From: Ideonella alba
GTDB taxonomy: Bacteria; Pseudomonadota; Gammaproteobacteria; Burkholderiales; Burkholderiaceae_C
DNA length: 64,000 nucleotides
Direction of reading: 5' to 3'
NCBI RefSeq assembly: GCF_018069875.1
Contig: NZ_JAGQDF010000005.1
Span: forward strand, 248,001 to 312,000
Shown: in pieces, positions 1 to 9,109 of the stretch
Numbering within the stretch: the first letter of the stretch is position 1
How the letters are laid out: every line of letters starts with the position of its first letter
Notes under the pieces: generated by a model
Databases searched by the model: none
The model's input: the letters and a program-made list of their open reading frames with translations, nothing else
Told to the model about the DNA's origin: nothing
Position numbers and translations under genes: made by a program

Positions 1-464
1 AGACCGCGCTGCGCAATCTGTGTGCGCTGAGCGACGACCATGAGCGTGCCCGCGCCCTGCTGTGGGCCGGTCCGCAGCAGGCGGTGCTGGTGGTCACGCT
101 GCGTGGCGAGCTGTTGCTGGCGCGGCGCATCGACGTCGCCGGCGACCTGCTGGTGCATGAGGACGCCGGCCTGCGCCAACAGGCCACCGACCGCATGGCA
201 CTGGAACTGCAGCGCACGCTGGACCTGTGCGAGCGCCAGTTCAGCCACGCCAACGTCGCGGGTCTGGCGGTGTTGCCCGGCGCTGCCGCCCAGGCCCTGT
301 GCGACGAGCTGGGTCAGGTGCTGTATGTGCCGGTCAGCCTGATGCCGGTGCAGGAGCTGGTCGATGTCAGCGACGCACCCGAGCTGGCCGACCCGGCTCG
401 CCTGGGAACCCACCTGGTGGCCCTGGGTGCCGCGTTGCGCCAGGCGGTGCAGGCCCCGACATGA
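1..464 (+). CDS. mshI: MSHA biogenesis protein MshI, PilM-like (5' partial)
   Basis: The reading frame is open from base 3, so the true start lies upstream of the window and only the last 153 codons are present. The visible part looks like the C-terminal portion of an actin-like PilM/MshI protein, with alternating beta strands and Ala/Leu-rich helices and no membrane segment. In type IV pilus systems PilM sits on the cytoplasmic side and binds the N-terminus of PilN. The identity is supported mainly by context: the stop codon overlaps the start of a PilN-like gene (ATGA), and PilO-, PilP- and secretin-type genes follow. The sequence alone is weakly diagnostic, so the family name is inferred from synteny. 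Confidence 0.7.
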   Translation, partial: TALRNLCALSDDHERARALLWAGPQQAVLVVTLRGELLLARRIDVAGDLLVHEDAGLRQQATDRMALELQRTLDLCERQFSHANVAGLAVLPGAAAQALCDELGQVLYVPVSLMPVQELVDVSDAPELADPARLGTHLVALGAALRQAVQAPT

Positions 465-1093
465 GCCGCCAGCAGATCAACCTCTACCGCGGAGCATTCC
501 GCCCGCAGCGCCAAGGCGTCGGCCTGGACCGTGCGCTGTGGATCTGGGCCGCCACCGCCGTGCTGCTGCTGGGCCTGGGCAGCTGGCTGGCCTGGACCCA
601 GCGGGGCCTGCCCACCAGCCAGGACGACGCGCTGCGCAGCACCCAGGCGGCGCAGATCCAGGCGCTGAAATCCGAGCTGGAACAGCGCCGCCGCGGGGTG
701 GACGCCGAACTGTCGCGGGTGCGGGCCATCGAGCAGGCGATTGCCAAGGTCCAGGCCAGCCTGCGCGGGCCGGCCGAGTCGGCCTCGGCACCGGCCTACT
801 CCGCCTACTTCGAGGCCCTGGCCAACCAGGCCCATGGGGCGCTGTGGATCACCGGTTTCAGCGTCTCGCCCGATGGCCAATCGCTGGAACTGCGCGGCCG
901 GGCGCTGGACGCCGCGGCCGTGCCGGACTACCTCGCCCGCCTGAATGCCGAGCCGGTGTTCCGCGGTCGCCAGTTCGCGCAGCTGAACGTCACCACCGTG
1001 GGCAGCGACGGCGCGGTCGAGGCGGGCGCCGTGCTGACCGAGTTCGTCGTGCGCAGTGGCCCGCCGGGCACCGAAACCAAGGAGGCCCGATGA
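461..1093 (+). CDS. PilN-like inner-membrane MSHA assembly protein
   Basis: This 210-residue protein has the bitopic layout of PilN. A short cytoplasmic N-terminus begins MSRQQINLY, matching the INLxP-type segment that PilN uses to contact PilM. One membrane helix follows at about residues 28-46, then a coiled coil rich in Gln/Glu/Arg at about 60-95, and a periplasmic alpha/beta domain. It would form the inner-membrane alignment complex with MshJ (PilO-like) and MshK (PilP-like). The start ATG overlaps the mshI stop and its own stop overlaps the mshJ start, so translation is probably coupled. Naming of this gene varies between MSHA loci, so no symbol is given. Confidence 0.8.
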   Translation: MSRQQINLYRGAFRPQRQGVGLDRALWIWAATAVLLLGLGSWLAWTQRGLPTSQDDALRSTQAAQIQALKSELEQRRRGVDAELSRVRAIEQAIAKVQASLRGPAESASAPAYSAYFEALANQAHGALWITGFSVSPDGQSLELRGRALDAAAVPDYLARLNAEPVFRGRQFAQLNVTTVGSDGAVEAGAVLTEFVVRSGPPGTETKEAR

Positions 1094-1818
1094 TGTCGCG
1101 CACCGATGCCCTGCGTCAGGCCCTGGCGGACGTCCAGGACCGCTGGCCCGAACTGGCCCGCCGTTTCGATGCGCGCAGTCCGCGCGAACGCTGGGCGCTG
1201 ATCGCCTGCGGTGTGGCCCTGCTGTGGGCGCTGGCCGACACCCTGTTCCTGGGTCGCCAGCTGCAGCAATGGCAGCGTCAGAGCGCCGAGCAGCGCAGCC
1301 TGGCCGTGCAGCGCCAGGCGGCGGATGCCGAGGCCCAGGCGCTGGCCCGCGAGATCCGCCAGCTGGCCGAGACCCAGCAGCAACAGATCGATGCGGCGCG
1401 CCAGCGTGCCGCGGCCGTCCAGCAAAGCCTGCTGGGCGGGCCGAATGGCCTGGTGAGTGCGCAGCAGATGCTGCCGCTGCTGCAGCAATTGCTGCGCCAG
1501 CAGGCCTGTGGCGCCGGCTCGGCCTGCGCCGGCCGCCTGCGGGTGCGCAGCGTGAAGTCGCTGTCAGCGGCCGCGCTGGCGGCGTCGCCGGCGGCCTCCG
1601 GCGCGGGCGGCGACTTGCCCGGTCTGTGGAAGCAGGGCGTGGAGATCGTGCTGGAGGGCAGCTTCGTGGATCTGGCGAGCTATGTGCAGGGCCTGGAGCA
1701 GCTGCCGCAGCGCCTGCTGCCCGGCGGCATGAGCTTCGTGGTCGAACGCCATCCGCGCGCTGCGCTGACCCTGCGCCTGTACACGCTGAGCCTGGACAAG
1801 AACTGGATGGAGATCTGA
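1090..1818 (+). CDS. mshJ: MSHA biogenesis protein MshJ, PilO-like
   Basis: This 242-residue bitopic protein has a cytoplasmic N-terminus, a hydrophobic helix at about residues 38-53 (WALIACGVALLWAL), a long Gln/Ala-rich coiled coil at about 55-115, and a compact C-terminal periplasmic domain. That is the PilO/GspM layout. Together with the PilN-like protein it should form the heterodimer that links the cytoplasmic motor to the MshL secretin. Two adjacent ATG codons occur at the start; the first overlaps the upstream stop as ATGA. A Cys pair sits in the loop QACGAGSACAG at about residues 138-147, which could form a periplasmic disulphide. The family call rests on layout plus gene order. Confidence 0.8.
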   Translation: MMSRTDALRQALADVQDRWPELARRFDARSPRERWALIACGVALLWALADTLFLGRQLQQWQRQSAEQRSLAVQRQAADAEAQALAREIRQLAETQQQQIDAARQRAAAVQQSLLGGPNGLVSAQQMLPLLQQLLRQQACGAGSACAGRLRVRSVKSLSAAALAASPAASGAGGDLPGLWKQGVEIVLEGSFVDLASYVQGLEQLPQRLLPGGMSFVVERHPRAALTLRLYTLSLDKNWMEI

Positions 1819-1819
1819 C

Positions 1820-3022
1820 ATGACCGGTCGATCCTGCGTCCCCCGCGCTGGCACCCTGGTGGTGGTCCTGGGCCTGGTCCCGGGCCTGACCTGCGCCGGC
1901 ATGACCGATCCGACCCGGCCGCTGACGGGCCTGCCGGGCAGCGAGCCCGCCGCGGCCCCCTCCGGCGCAGCCCGCGCCGCTGCGCCGGCGGCTGCCCCGG
2001 CGGTGGTGCCGACCGAGCCGCAGCTGCAATCGCTGCAGATGCCGCGCGATGGCGTGGCCAGCGCCCTGGTCGACGGCCAGCTGCTGCACGCCGGCCAGCG
2101 CTGGAATGGTTTCGAGATCGTCTCGATCGACGCCCAGGGCGTGCTCGCCAAGGGCCCTGGCGGGCCGCAGCGCTGGACCCTGGTCGGCGTGCAGTACCTC
2201 GATCCCAAGGCCCGTGCGCGCCGCGCCGTGCCGCTGCCCTCGGCCCCCGTGGCCGGTGAGGCCGCCAGCGCCGCCGGCGCCATGAACCAGGCGCCGATCA
2301 GCCGCGCCACGCCGTCGCTGAGCACCGCCCAGTGGCAGTACACCCCCGTGCCGGCGCCGACCCCGGCGCCGGCCCCCTCGCTGCCGCCGGTCACGCGCCT
2401 GAGCTGGGCCGACCTGGTGGCGCCTGGGCCGTCGGCCCCGCCCCCGGCACCGCTGCGCCCGGCCGCACCGCCGCGCGCCGAACCGGTGCTGCGTCTGCCC
2501 AGTCAGGCGCCGCGGATGCAGGTGGCCGCCGGCCCGTCCCAGGCGCCGAAGCCCCCGGTGGTAGCGCCGTCCCGCGCCGCCGCCAGCTGGCGCGGTCTGC
2601 CCTTTGCGTGGCCGACCCTGGCCCGCGTGGAGCCGCGCCCCGCCGTGCGGGCGCGCGGACCGCTGCGGGGCCCGCTGCCGCCCAGCGTGGTGCTCGCCCG
2701 GCCCTCGACGGGTGCGGGCGATCCCTCGCACTGGACCCGCCACTCGGCGGCGACCGATGCCGCATCGACCTGGTGGACGCCACCGGTGTCCCTGCGGCCG
2801 GCCCCGGTCACCGTCGCCGCCGCGCCGGCCCCGGCCCTGCGCCGCGCGCCGGTGCGCCCGCTGCGGCCCCAGCCGGCACGGGCCTGGGCCCAGGCGCTGC
2901 CGCGTCCGGCCTCGGCGCCTGCCACGACCCACGCGCTGCGCGCACCGCTCGCGCCCCCCGCGCTTCGCTTGACCGGGCCGCACCTGGTGGGCGTGGTCGC
3001 CCTGAACAAGGAGACGCCATGA
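1820..3022 (+). CDS. mshK: MSHA biogenesis protein MshK, PilP-like, with long Pro/Ala-rich tail
   Basis: The first ~140 residues resemble a PilP/MshK protein: a hydrophobic signal segment (VVVLGLVPGLTCAG), the MTDPTRP motif typical of mature MshK, then a small beta domain with the QLLHAGQRWNGFEI and VLAKGPGG elements. PilP-type proteins couple the inner-membrane complex to the secretin. The unusual part is the remaining ~250 residues, which are dominated by Pro, Ala and Arg with many PAP/APAP runs. The whole protein is 400 residues, well above the usual length of MshK/PilP proteins. The stop overlaps the mshL start (ATGA). The reading frame has no internal break, so the tail appears to be a genuine low-complexity extension. 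Confidence 0.75.
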   Translation: MTGRSCVPRAGTLVVVLGLVPGLTCAGMTDPTRPLTGLPGSEPAAAPSGAARAAAPAAAPAVVPTEPQLQSLQMPRDGVASALVDGQLLHAGQRWNGFEIVSIDAQGVLAKGPGGPQRWTLVGVQYLDPKARARRAVPLPSAPVAGEAASAAGAMNQAPISRATPSLSTAQWQYTPVPAPTPAPAPSLPPVTRLSWADLVAPGPSAPPPAPLRPAAPPRAEPVLRLPSQAPRMQVAAGPSQAPKPPVVAPSRAAASWRGLPFAWPTLARVEPRPAVRARGPLRGPLPPSVVLARPSTGAGDPSHWTRHSAATDAASTWWTPPVSLRPAPVTVAAAPAPALRRAPVRPLRPQPARAWAQALPRPASAPATTHALRAPLAPPALRLTGPHLVGVVALNKETP

Positions 3023-4611
3023 ACGTCAGACCCCTGCTGCTGGCCGTCGGCCTGGCCTGGACCACGCTGGCCTCGGCCGCACCGCTGCCGGCGCCCCTGT
3101 CCGCCGCCGCGGCCGAGACCGGTGACGGCCCACGTTTCGACGTGGCGATGAACAACGCCCCCGCCTCGGCCGTGTTTGCCCAGCTGGCCGTGGGCAGCCG
3201 CTACAACATGCTGGTCTCGCCCGAGGTCACCGGCACCGTGTCGCTGTCGCTCAAGGACACCACGCTGATGGAGGCGCTGGCGGCACTGCGCGACCTCTAC
3301 GGCTACGACTTCAAGGTCCAGGGCAACCGCATCACGGTCTATTCGAACACCGTGCAGACGCGGCTGTTCCGCATCAACTACCTGCCCGGCCGCCGCCAGG
3401 GCGCCTCGGACATCCGGGTGTCGTCCAGCTCGATCACCCAGGCCGGCACCGGCGGCAGCGCTGCCGCAGCGGCCGGCGCCGGTGGCAGCACCACCAGCGG
3501 CGGCACCGTGGGGGGGCGCGCCGAGGATTCGGCCCATGTGCGGACCACCTCCGACGCCGATTTCTGGCGCGAGGTGCAGAGCTCGCTCAATGCCCTGGTC
3601 GGCACCGCCGCCGATCGCCGCGTGGTGCTCAATCCGGCGGCGGGCGTGGTCGTGGTGCGCGCCTCGCCGGCCGAGCTGCGCCAGGTCGAGCAGTACCTGG
3701 GCGCGGTGCAGATCAACATCGAGCGCCAGGTGATGATCGAGGCCAAGATCGTCGATGTCGTGCTGGGCCAGGAGTCGCAGCAGGGCATCAACTGGAGCAG
3801 CTTCGGCAAGTTCCTCGGCAAGGGCAAGCTCAGCGTGGGCATGCTGCAGCCGGGCGCCACGATCGGCAACACCGGCGACCTGGTCGACGGCAGCGGCAAC
3901 CTGGCCACGCCGGGCAGCGCGCTGATGGCCAATGCGTTGGGCGGCGGCATGTACGGCATCGCCTTCCAGGCCGGCACCTTCGCGGCCATGCTGAACTTCC
4001 TGCAGACCCAGGGCGACGTGCAGGTGCTGTCCAGCCCGCGCATCGCCACGCTGAACAACCAGAAGGCGGTGCTCAAAGTGGGCACCGACGAGCTCTACGT
4101 CACCGGCGTGGCCAGCACCAGCACCAGCACCGCCACCAGCTCCAGCAGCACGCCGACGGTGACGCTGCAGCCCTTCTTCTCGGGCATCGCGCTGGACGTG
4201 ACGCCGCAGATCGACGAGCGCGGCAACGTGATGCTGCATGTGCATCCCAGCATCAGCGTGGTCAGCGAGCGGCAGAAGAACGTCGACCTGGGCTCGCTGG
4301 GCAGCTACAAGCTGCCGCTGGCGACCAGCGCGGTCAACGAGACCGACTCGATCGTGCGCGTGGCCGACGGCCAGATCGTCGCCATCGGCGGCCTGATGAC
4401 GCAGAGCCAGACGCTGGACAAGTCGGGCCTGCCAGTGCTGGGCGACATGCCCCTGGTCGGCAAGCTGTTCAGCCAGAAGAACGCGGTGAGCCGCAAGCGC
4501 GAGCTGGTGATCCTGATGAAACCCACGGTGATCCAGGACGGCCGCTGGCCCGAATCGGCCGAGGACGCCCGCGCCCGCCAGGTCATCCAGCTCGAGGCCC
4601 CGGCCCGCTGA
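3019..4611 (+). CDS. mshL: MSHA outer-membrane secretin MshL
   Basis: This 530-residue protein begins with a cleavable signal peptide ending near ASAAP, then an N0/STN-like domain (FDVAMNNAPASAVFAQLA), a Gly/Ser/Ala-rich linker at about residues 140-165, an N1 repeat, and the secretin core. The core signature VLSSPRIATLNNQKAVLKVG starts near residue 336, and the C-terminal part contains IVAIGGLM and LVILMKPTVI, both typical of secretins. It would form the outer-membrane pore through which the pilus passes. No lipobox cysteine is visible, so outer-membrane targeting may need the signal peptide plus partner proteins. The start overlaps mshK by 4 nt. Confidence 0.95.
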   Translation: MNVRPLLLAVGLAWTTLASAAPLPAPLSAAAAETGDGPRFDVAMNNAPASAVFAQLAVGSRYNMLVSPEVTGTVSLSLKDTTLMEALAALRDLYGYDFKVQGNRITVYSNTVQTRLFRINYLPGRRQGASDIRVSSSSITQAGTGGSAAAAAGAGGSTTSGGTVGGRAEDSAHVRTTSDADFWREVQSSLNALVGTAADRRVVLNPAAGVVVVRASPAELRQVEQYLGAVQINIERQVMIEAKIVDVVLGQESQQGINWSSFGKFLGKGKLSVGMLQPGATIGNTGDLVDGSGNLATPGSALMANALGGGMYGIAFQAGTFAAMLNFLQTQGDVQVLSSPRIATLNNQKAVLKVGTDELYVTGVASTSTSTATSSSSTPTVTLQPFFSGIALDVTPQIDERGNVMLHVHPSISVVSERQKNVDLGSLGSYKLPLATSAVNETDSIVRVADGQIVAIGGLMTQSQTLDKSGLPVLGDMPLVGKLFSQKNAVSRKRELVILMKPTVIQDGRWPESAEDARARQVIQLEAPAR

Positions 4612-4627
4612 GCCAACGAGCAACACG

Positions 4628-6340
<1,713 letters not shown>

Positions 6341-6341
6341 G

Positions 6342-7574
6342 ATGGCCGAATTCGCCTACACCGGCCACGGCCCCAGCGGTGCGGTCTCCGGCACGCTGGA
6401 GGCGCCCACCGCGGGTGCGGTGGCGGAGCTGCTGCAGGCACGCGGCATCACGCCGCTGCGCATCCAGGCCGGCACCGTGCCGGCCGGGCCGACGCCCTCG
6501 CTCACGCTGCGCCTGCCCGCCTGGCGCGCGCCGCGTGTGGCCACGGTGGACCTGTTGCTGTTCTCGCGCCAGCTCAACACCCTGCTGCGTGCCGGCGTGC
6601 CCATCCTGCGTGCGCTGGGGGGCTTGATCGAATCGGCCGCCAACCCGGCGATGCGGTCCACCCTGGCCGCGGTGCGCCAGACGCTGGAATCGGGCCGTGA
6701 GTTGTCGCAGGCCCTGGCCGCGCACCCGGCGGTCTTCGATGCCTTCTACATCGCCATGGTGCGGGTGGGCGAGGCCACCGGTCGGCTGGACGAAGTCTTC
6801 CTGCGCCTGTTCAAGCACCTGGAGTTCGAGCAGTTCATGCGCCAGCAGGTGCGCTCGGCGCTGCGCTACCCCAGCTTCGTGGTGGCGGCGATGGTGGTGG
6901 CGGTGGCGGTGATCAACCTCTTCGTCATCCCGGCCTTCGACCAGGTGTTCCGCAACTTCGGCGCCGAGCTGCCGTGGATGACCCGCGTGCTGATGGCGAC
7001 ATCGGCCTTCACCGTGCAGTTCGGCTGGCTGCTGGCGCTGGGTGCGGTGGCCGGCTTCGTGGCCTTCCGGCGCTGGGCCGGCACGGCCGCCGGACGGCTG
7101 ACCTGGGACCGCCTGAAGCTGCGGCTGCCGGTGGCCGGCAAGATCGTCCACAAGGCCACGCTGTCGCGCTTCGCGCGCAGCTTCGCGCTGTCGCTGCGCT
7201 CGGGCGTGCCGGTGGCGCAGGCGCTGGCGGTGGTGTCACAGACCGTGGACAACCGCTGGATCGGCCAGCGGGTCGAAGGCATCCGCGACAGCGTCGAGCG
7301 CGGCGAGACCATCCTGCGCGCTGCGGCACTGGCCGGCATCTTCACGCCGGTGGTGCTGCAGATGATCGCGGTGGGTGAGGAGACCGGTGCGGTCGACGAG
7401 CTGATGGACGAGGTGGCCGATCTGTATGCGCGCGACGTCGAGTACGAACTGAAGACCCTGTCGCAGCAGATCGAGCCGATCCTGATCGTCTTCCTGGGCA
7501 TCCTGGTGCTGATCCTGGCGCTGGGTGTCTTCCTGCCGGTCTGGGACCTGGGCCGCGCGGCCTTCAAGAAATGA
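6342..7574 (+). CDS. mshG: MSHA inner-membrane platform protein MshG
   Basis: This 410-residue PilC/GspF-family protein has two copies of the T2SF domain, at about residues 75-195 and 275-400. Its three membrane segments are near YPSFVVAAMVVAVAVINLFV, FGWLLALGAVAGFVAF and ILIVFLGILVLILALGVFL. The N-terminus FAYTGHGPSGAVSGTLEAP is the usual cytoplasmic start of the family. It forms the inner-membrane platform on which MshE acts to insert pilins. The gene starts 1 nt after mshE and its stop overlaps the next prepilin gene (ATGA). Confidence 0.93.
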   Translation: MAEFAYTGHGPSGAVSGTLEAPTAGAVAELLQARGITPLRIQAGTVPAGPTPSLTLRLPAWRAPRVATVDLLLFSRQLNTLLRAGVPILRALGGLIESAANPAMRSTLAAVRQTLESGRELSQALAAHPAVFDAFYIAMVRVGEATGRLDEVFLRLFKHLEFEQFMRQQVRSALRYPSFVVAAMVVAVAVINLFVIPAFDQVFRNFGAELPWMTRVLMATSAFTVQFGWLLALGAVAGFVAFRRWAGTAAGRLTWDRLKLRLPVAGKIVHKATLSRFARSFALSLRSGVPVAQALAVVSQTVDNRWIGQRVEGIRDSVERGETILRAAALAGIFTPVVLQMIAVGEETGAVDELMDEVADLYARDVEYELKTLSQQIEPILIVFLGILVLILALGVFLPVWDLGRAAFKK

Positions 7575-8074
7575 AGTCGCTGCGCCGCATCCACCGCGCG
7601 CCAGGCTTCAGCCTGCTGGAGCTGGCCGTGGTCATCGTGATCACCGCCTCGCTGCTGGCCGTGGCGCTGCCGCGCTACCGCGATGCCCAGCGCTACGCCC
7701 GCACCGCCACCCTCGACAACATGGCGCTGCTGATGATCCAGGCGGTCGACCAGTTCCACTGGCAGTGTCTGGCGGCGCAGACCCGCGATCTGCGCGAGGA
7801 CTGCCATGAAGTGCGCGTCGGCCTGTGGCTGGTGCGCGGTGAGCTGGGCTACCCGCAGGCCGGGCTGGACGGCATCGGCCGCCTGGTCGGTCTGGTGCCT
7901 GGCGAGCCTGCTGCTGATCAATTCCGTGTCGAAACCACCCGGCAGCATGGACAGGCCGGGCTCAAGGTCTCGCTGCGACATGCCGACAACGGGACGTGCG
8001 AGCTGGTCTACCTCGCCCCCGCCGGCGTGGGGCAGCGGCCGGAAATCACCGTCCTGCAGTCCACCTGTTCCTGA
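7571..8074 (+). CDS. Type IV prepilin, MshB/MshF-position minor pilin
   Basis: This 167-residue prepilin has a 12-residue leader ending in Gly, then the class III signal FSLLE and a hydrophobic N-terminal helix ([17 protein letters not shown]). Prepilin peptidase should cut after Gly12 and methylate Phe13. The mature part has cysteines at [13 protein letters not shown] and near the C-terminus (CELVYL, TCS), which could form disulphides. In MSHA loci the gene between mshG and mshA is usually mshF or mshB. The prepilin motif favours mshB, but its globular part does not resemble the two mshA genes downstream, so the exact name is left open. Confidence 0.8.
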   Translation: MKSLRRIHRAPGFSLLELAVVIVITASLLAVALPRYRDAQRYARTATLDNMALLMIQAVDQFHWQCLAAQTRDLREDCHEVRVGLWLVRGELGYPQAGLDGIGRLVGLVPGEPAADQFRVETTRQHGQAGLKVSLRHADNGTCELVYLAPAGVGQRPEITVLQSTCS

Positions 8075-8103
8075 CCCACCCCCTCGCCTCGAAGGAGCTT
8101 CCG

Positions 8104-8511
8104 ATGAGATCCACCACCAAAGGCTTCACGCTGATCGAGCTGATCGTCGTGATCGTCATCCTGGGCATCCTGGCCGCCACGGCGCTGCCCAAGTTCATGG
8201 ACCTGCGTGGCGATGCCTACGCCTCGGCCGCGCAAGGCGTGGCCGGCGCTGGTGCCGCCGCGATGAACCTGAACTACAGCGGCTGCATGCTGACCAACAA
8301 CACCGTGACCGCCAACAAGTGCGTCAAGGTGGACCAGTGCAGCGACGTGGCCAGCCTGCTGCAGGCCGGCCTGCCCAGCGGCTACAGCGTGGCGGCGTCG
8401 GGCACCGACCTGGGCACCACCAACGGCGCCACGGGCGACTGCAATGTGTTCTACACCGGCTACCAGGCCGGAGCGCTGGCGAGCTTCAAGGGCGTCGCCG
8501 CCGGCAACTGA
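8104..8511 (+). CDS. mshA: MSHA major pilin, copy 1
   Basis: This 135-residue prepilin has a short 7-residue leader (MRSTTKG) followed by [16 protein letters not shown]. Its four mature cysteines (GCMLTNN, KCVKV, QCSDV, DCNVF) can form the disulphide pattern of MSHA pilins. The ATG at 8104 is chosen because AAGGAG lies about 7 nt upstream and because it gives a normal class III leader. It is closely similar to the next gene, and the pair looks like a tandem duplication. Which copy is the major subunit cannot be told from sequence. Confidence 0.92.
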   Translation: MRSTTKGFTLIELIVVIVILGILAATALPKFMDLRGDAYASAAQGVAGAGAAAMNLNYSGCMLTNNTVTANKCVKVDQCSDVASLLQAGLPSGYSVAASGTDLGTTNGATGDCNVFYTGYQAGALASFKGVAAGN

Positions 8512-8544
8512 GTTCCACCGCCCTGCCTGCGCAAGGAGCATGCG

Positions 8545-8943
8545 ATGAAATCCCACCTGCAACGCGGCTTCACGCTGATCGAGCTGATCGTCGTGATCGT
8601 CATCCTGGGTATCCTGGCGGCCGCCGCCCTGCCCAAGTTCATGGACCTGCGTGACGACGCCTACGGCGGCTCTGCCGCGGGCGTGGCCGGTGCGGCCGCC
8701 GCGGCCATGAACAACAACTATGCCGGCTGCATGCTGACCAACAACACGGTCACAGCAGGCAAGTGCGCCAAGGTCGACGAGTGTTCCGATGTCTCCGGCC
8801 TGCTGCAGGGCGGTCTGCCCTCGGGCTACAGCGTGGCCGCCTCGGGGTCCGAGCCGGGCACCACCAACGGCACCACGGCGAACTGCACGGTGACGGTCAG
8901 CAACAGCAGCGCCAGCTTCAAGGGCATCGCCGCCGGCAACTGA
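8545..8943 (+). CDS. mshA: MSHA major pilin, copy 2
   Basis: This 132-residue prepilin has the leader MKSHLQRG, cut before [11 protein letters not shown]. It shares long identical stretches with the preceding pilin ([31 protein letters not shown], and the AAGN C-terminus). The clearest differences are a shorter C-terminal loop, where the YTGYQAGAL segment of copy 1 is replaced by a Ser/Thr/Asn-rich stretch ([10 protein letters not shown]). A well-spaced AAGGAG precedes the ATG. It lies 33 nt after copy 1, so both are probably on one transcript. A strong hairpin follows at 9006-9056 and may set the pilin transcript end. Confidence 0.92.
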   Translation: MKSHLQRGFTLIELIVVIVILGILAAAALPKFMDLRDDAYGGSAAGVAGAAAAAMNNNYAGCMLTNNTVTAGKCAKVDECSDVSGLLQGGLPSGYSVAASGSEPGTTNGTTANCTVTVSNSSASFKGIAAGN

Positions 8944-9005
8944 TCCGCCCTTCAGGGGGCAGACGCGAGGCGGTGGCCGGGTCGATCCCGGCGTCCTGGG
9001 CCCCT

Positions 9006-9056
9006 GGCCAGGCTGAGCCGGTCCTGCGTGTCGCGCGGGGCCGGTTCAGCCTGGCC
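9006..9056 (+). terminator. Strong hairpin between the pilin genes and mshQ (attenuator-like)
   Basis: A 16-nt arm (9006-9021) pairs with 9041-9056 with a single G-T wobble, enclosing a 19-nt loop. A short T run (TTT) follows directly. The structure sits 62 nt after the second pilin stop and 53 nt before mshQ. The T tract is too short for a classical strong terminator. A partial terminator, or an RNA 3' end that stabilises the pilin message, fits the need for far more pilin than MshQ or minor pilins. Confidence 0.55.
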
Positions 9057-9109
9057 TTTGGGCGTCTTATCGGCGCTTCGGCGGCGGTGGCGCTTCGCAG
9101 AATCGACGC

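Noticed and set aside
314-2983. An 889-codon minus-strand frame opposite mshJ and mshK
   Set aside because: Arg/Gly/Ala-rich shadow of Pro/Ala-rich coding sequence, with no recognisable domain.
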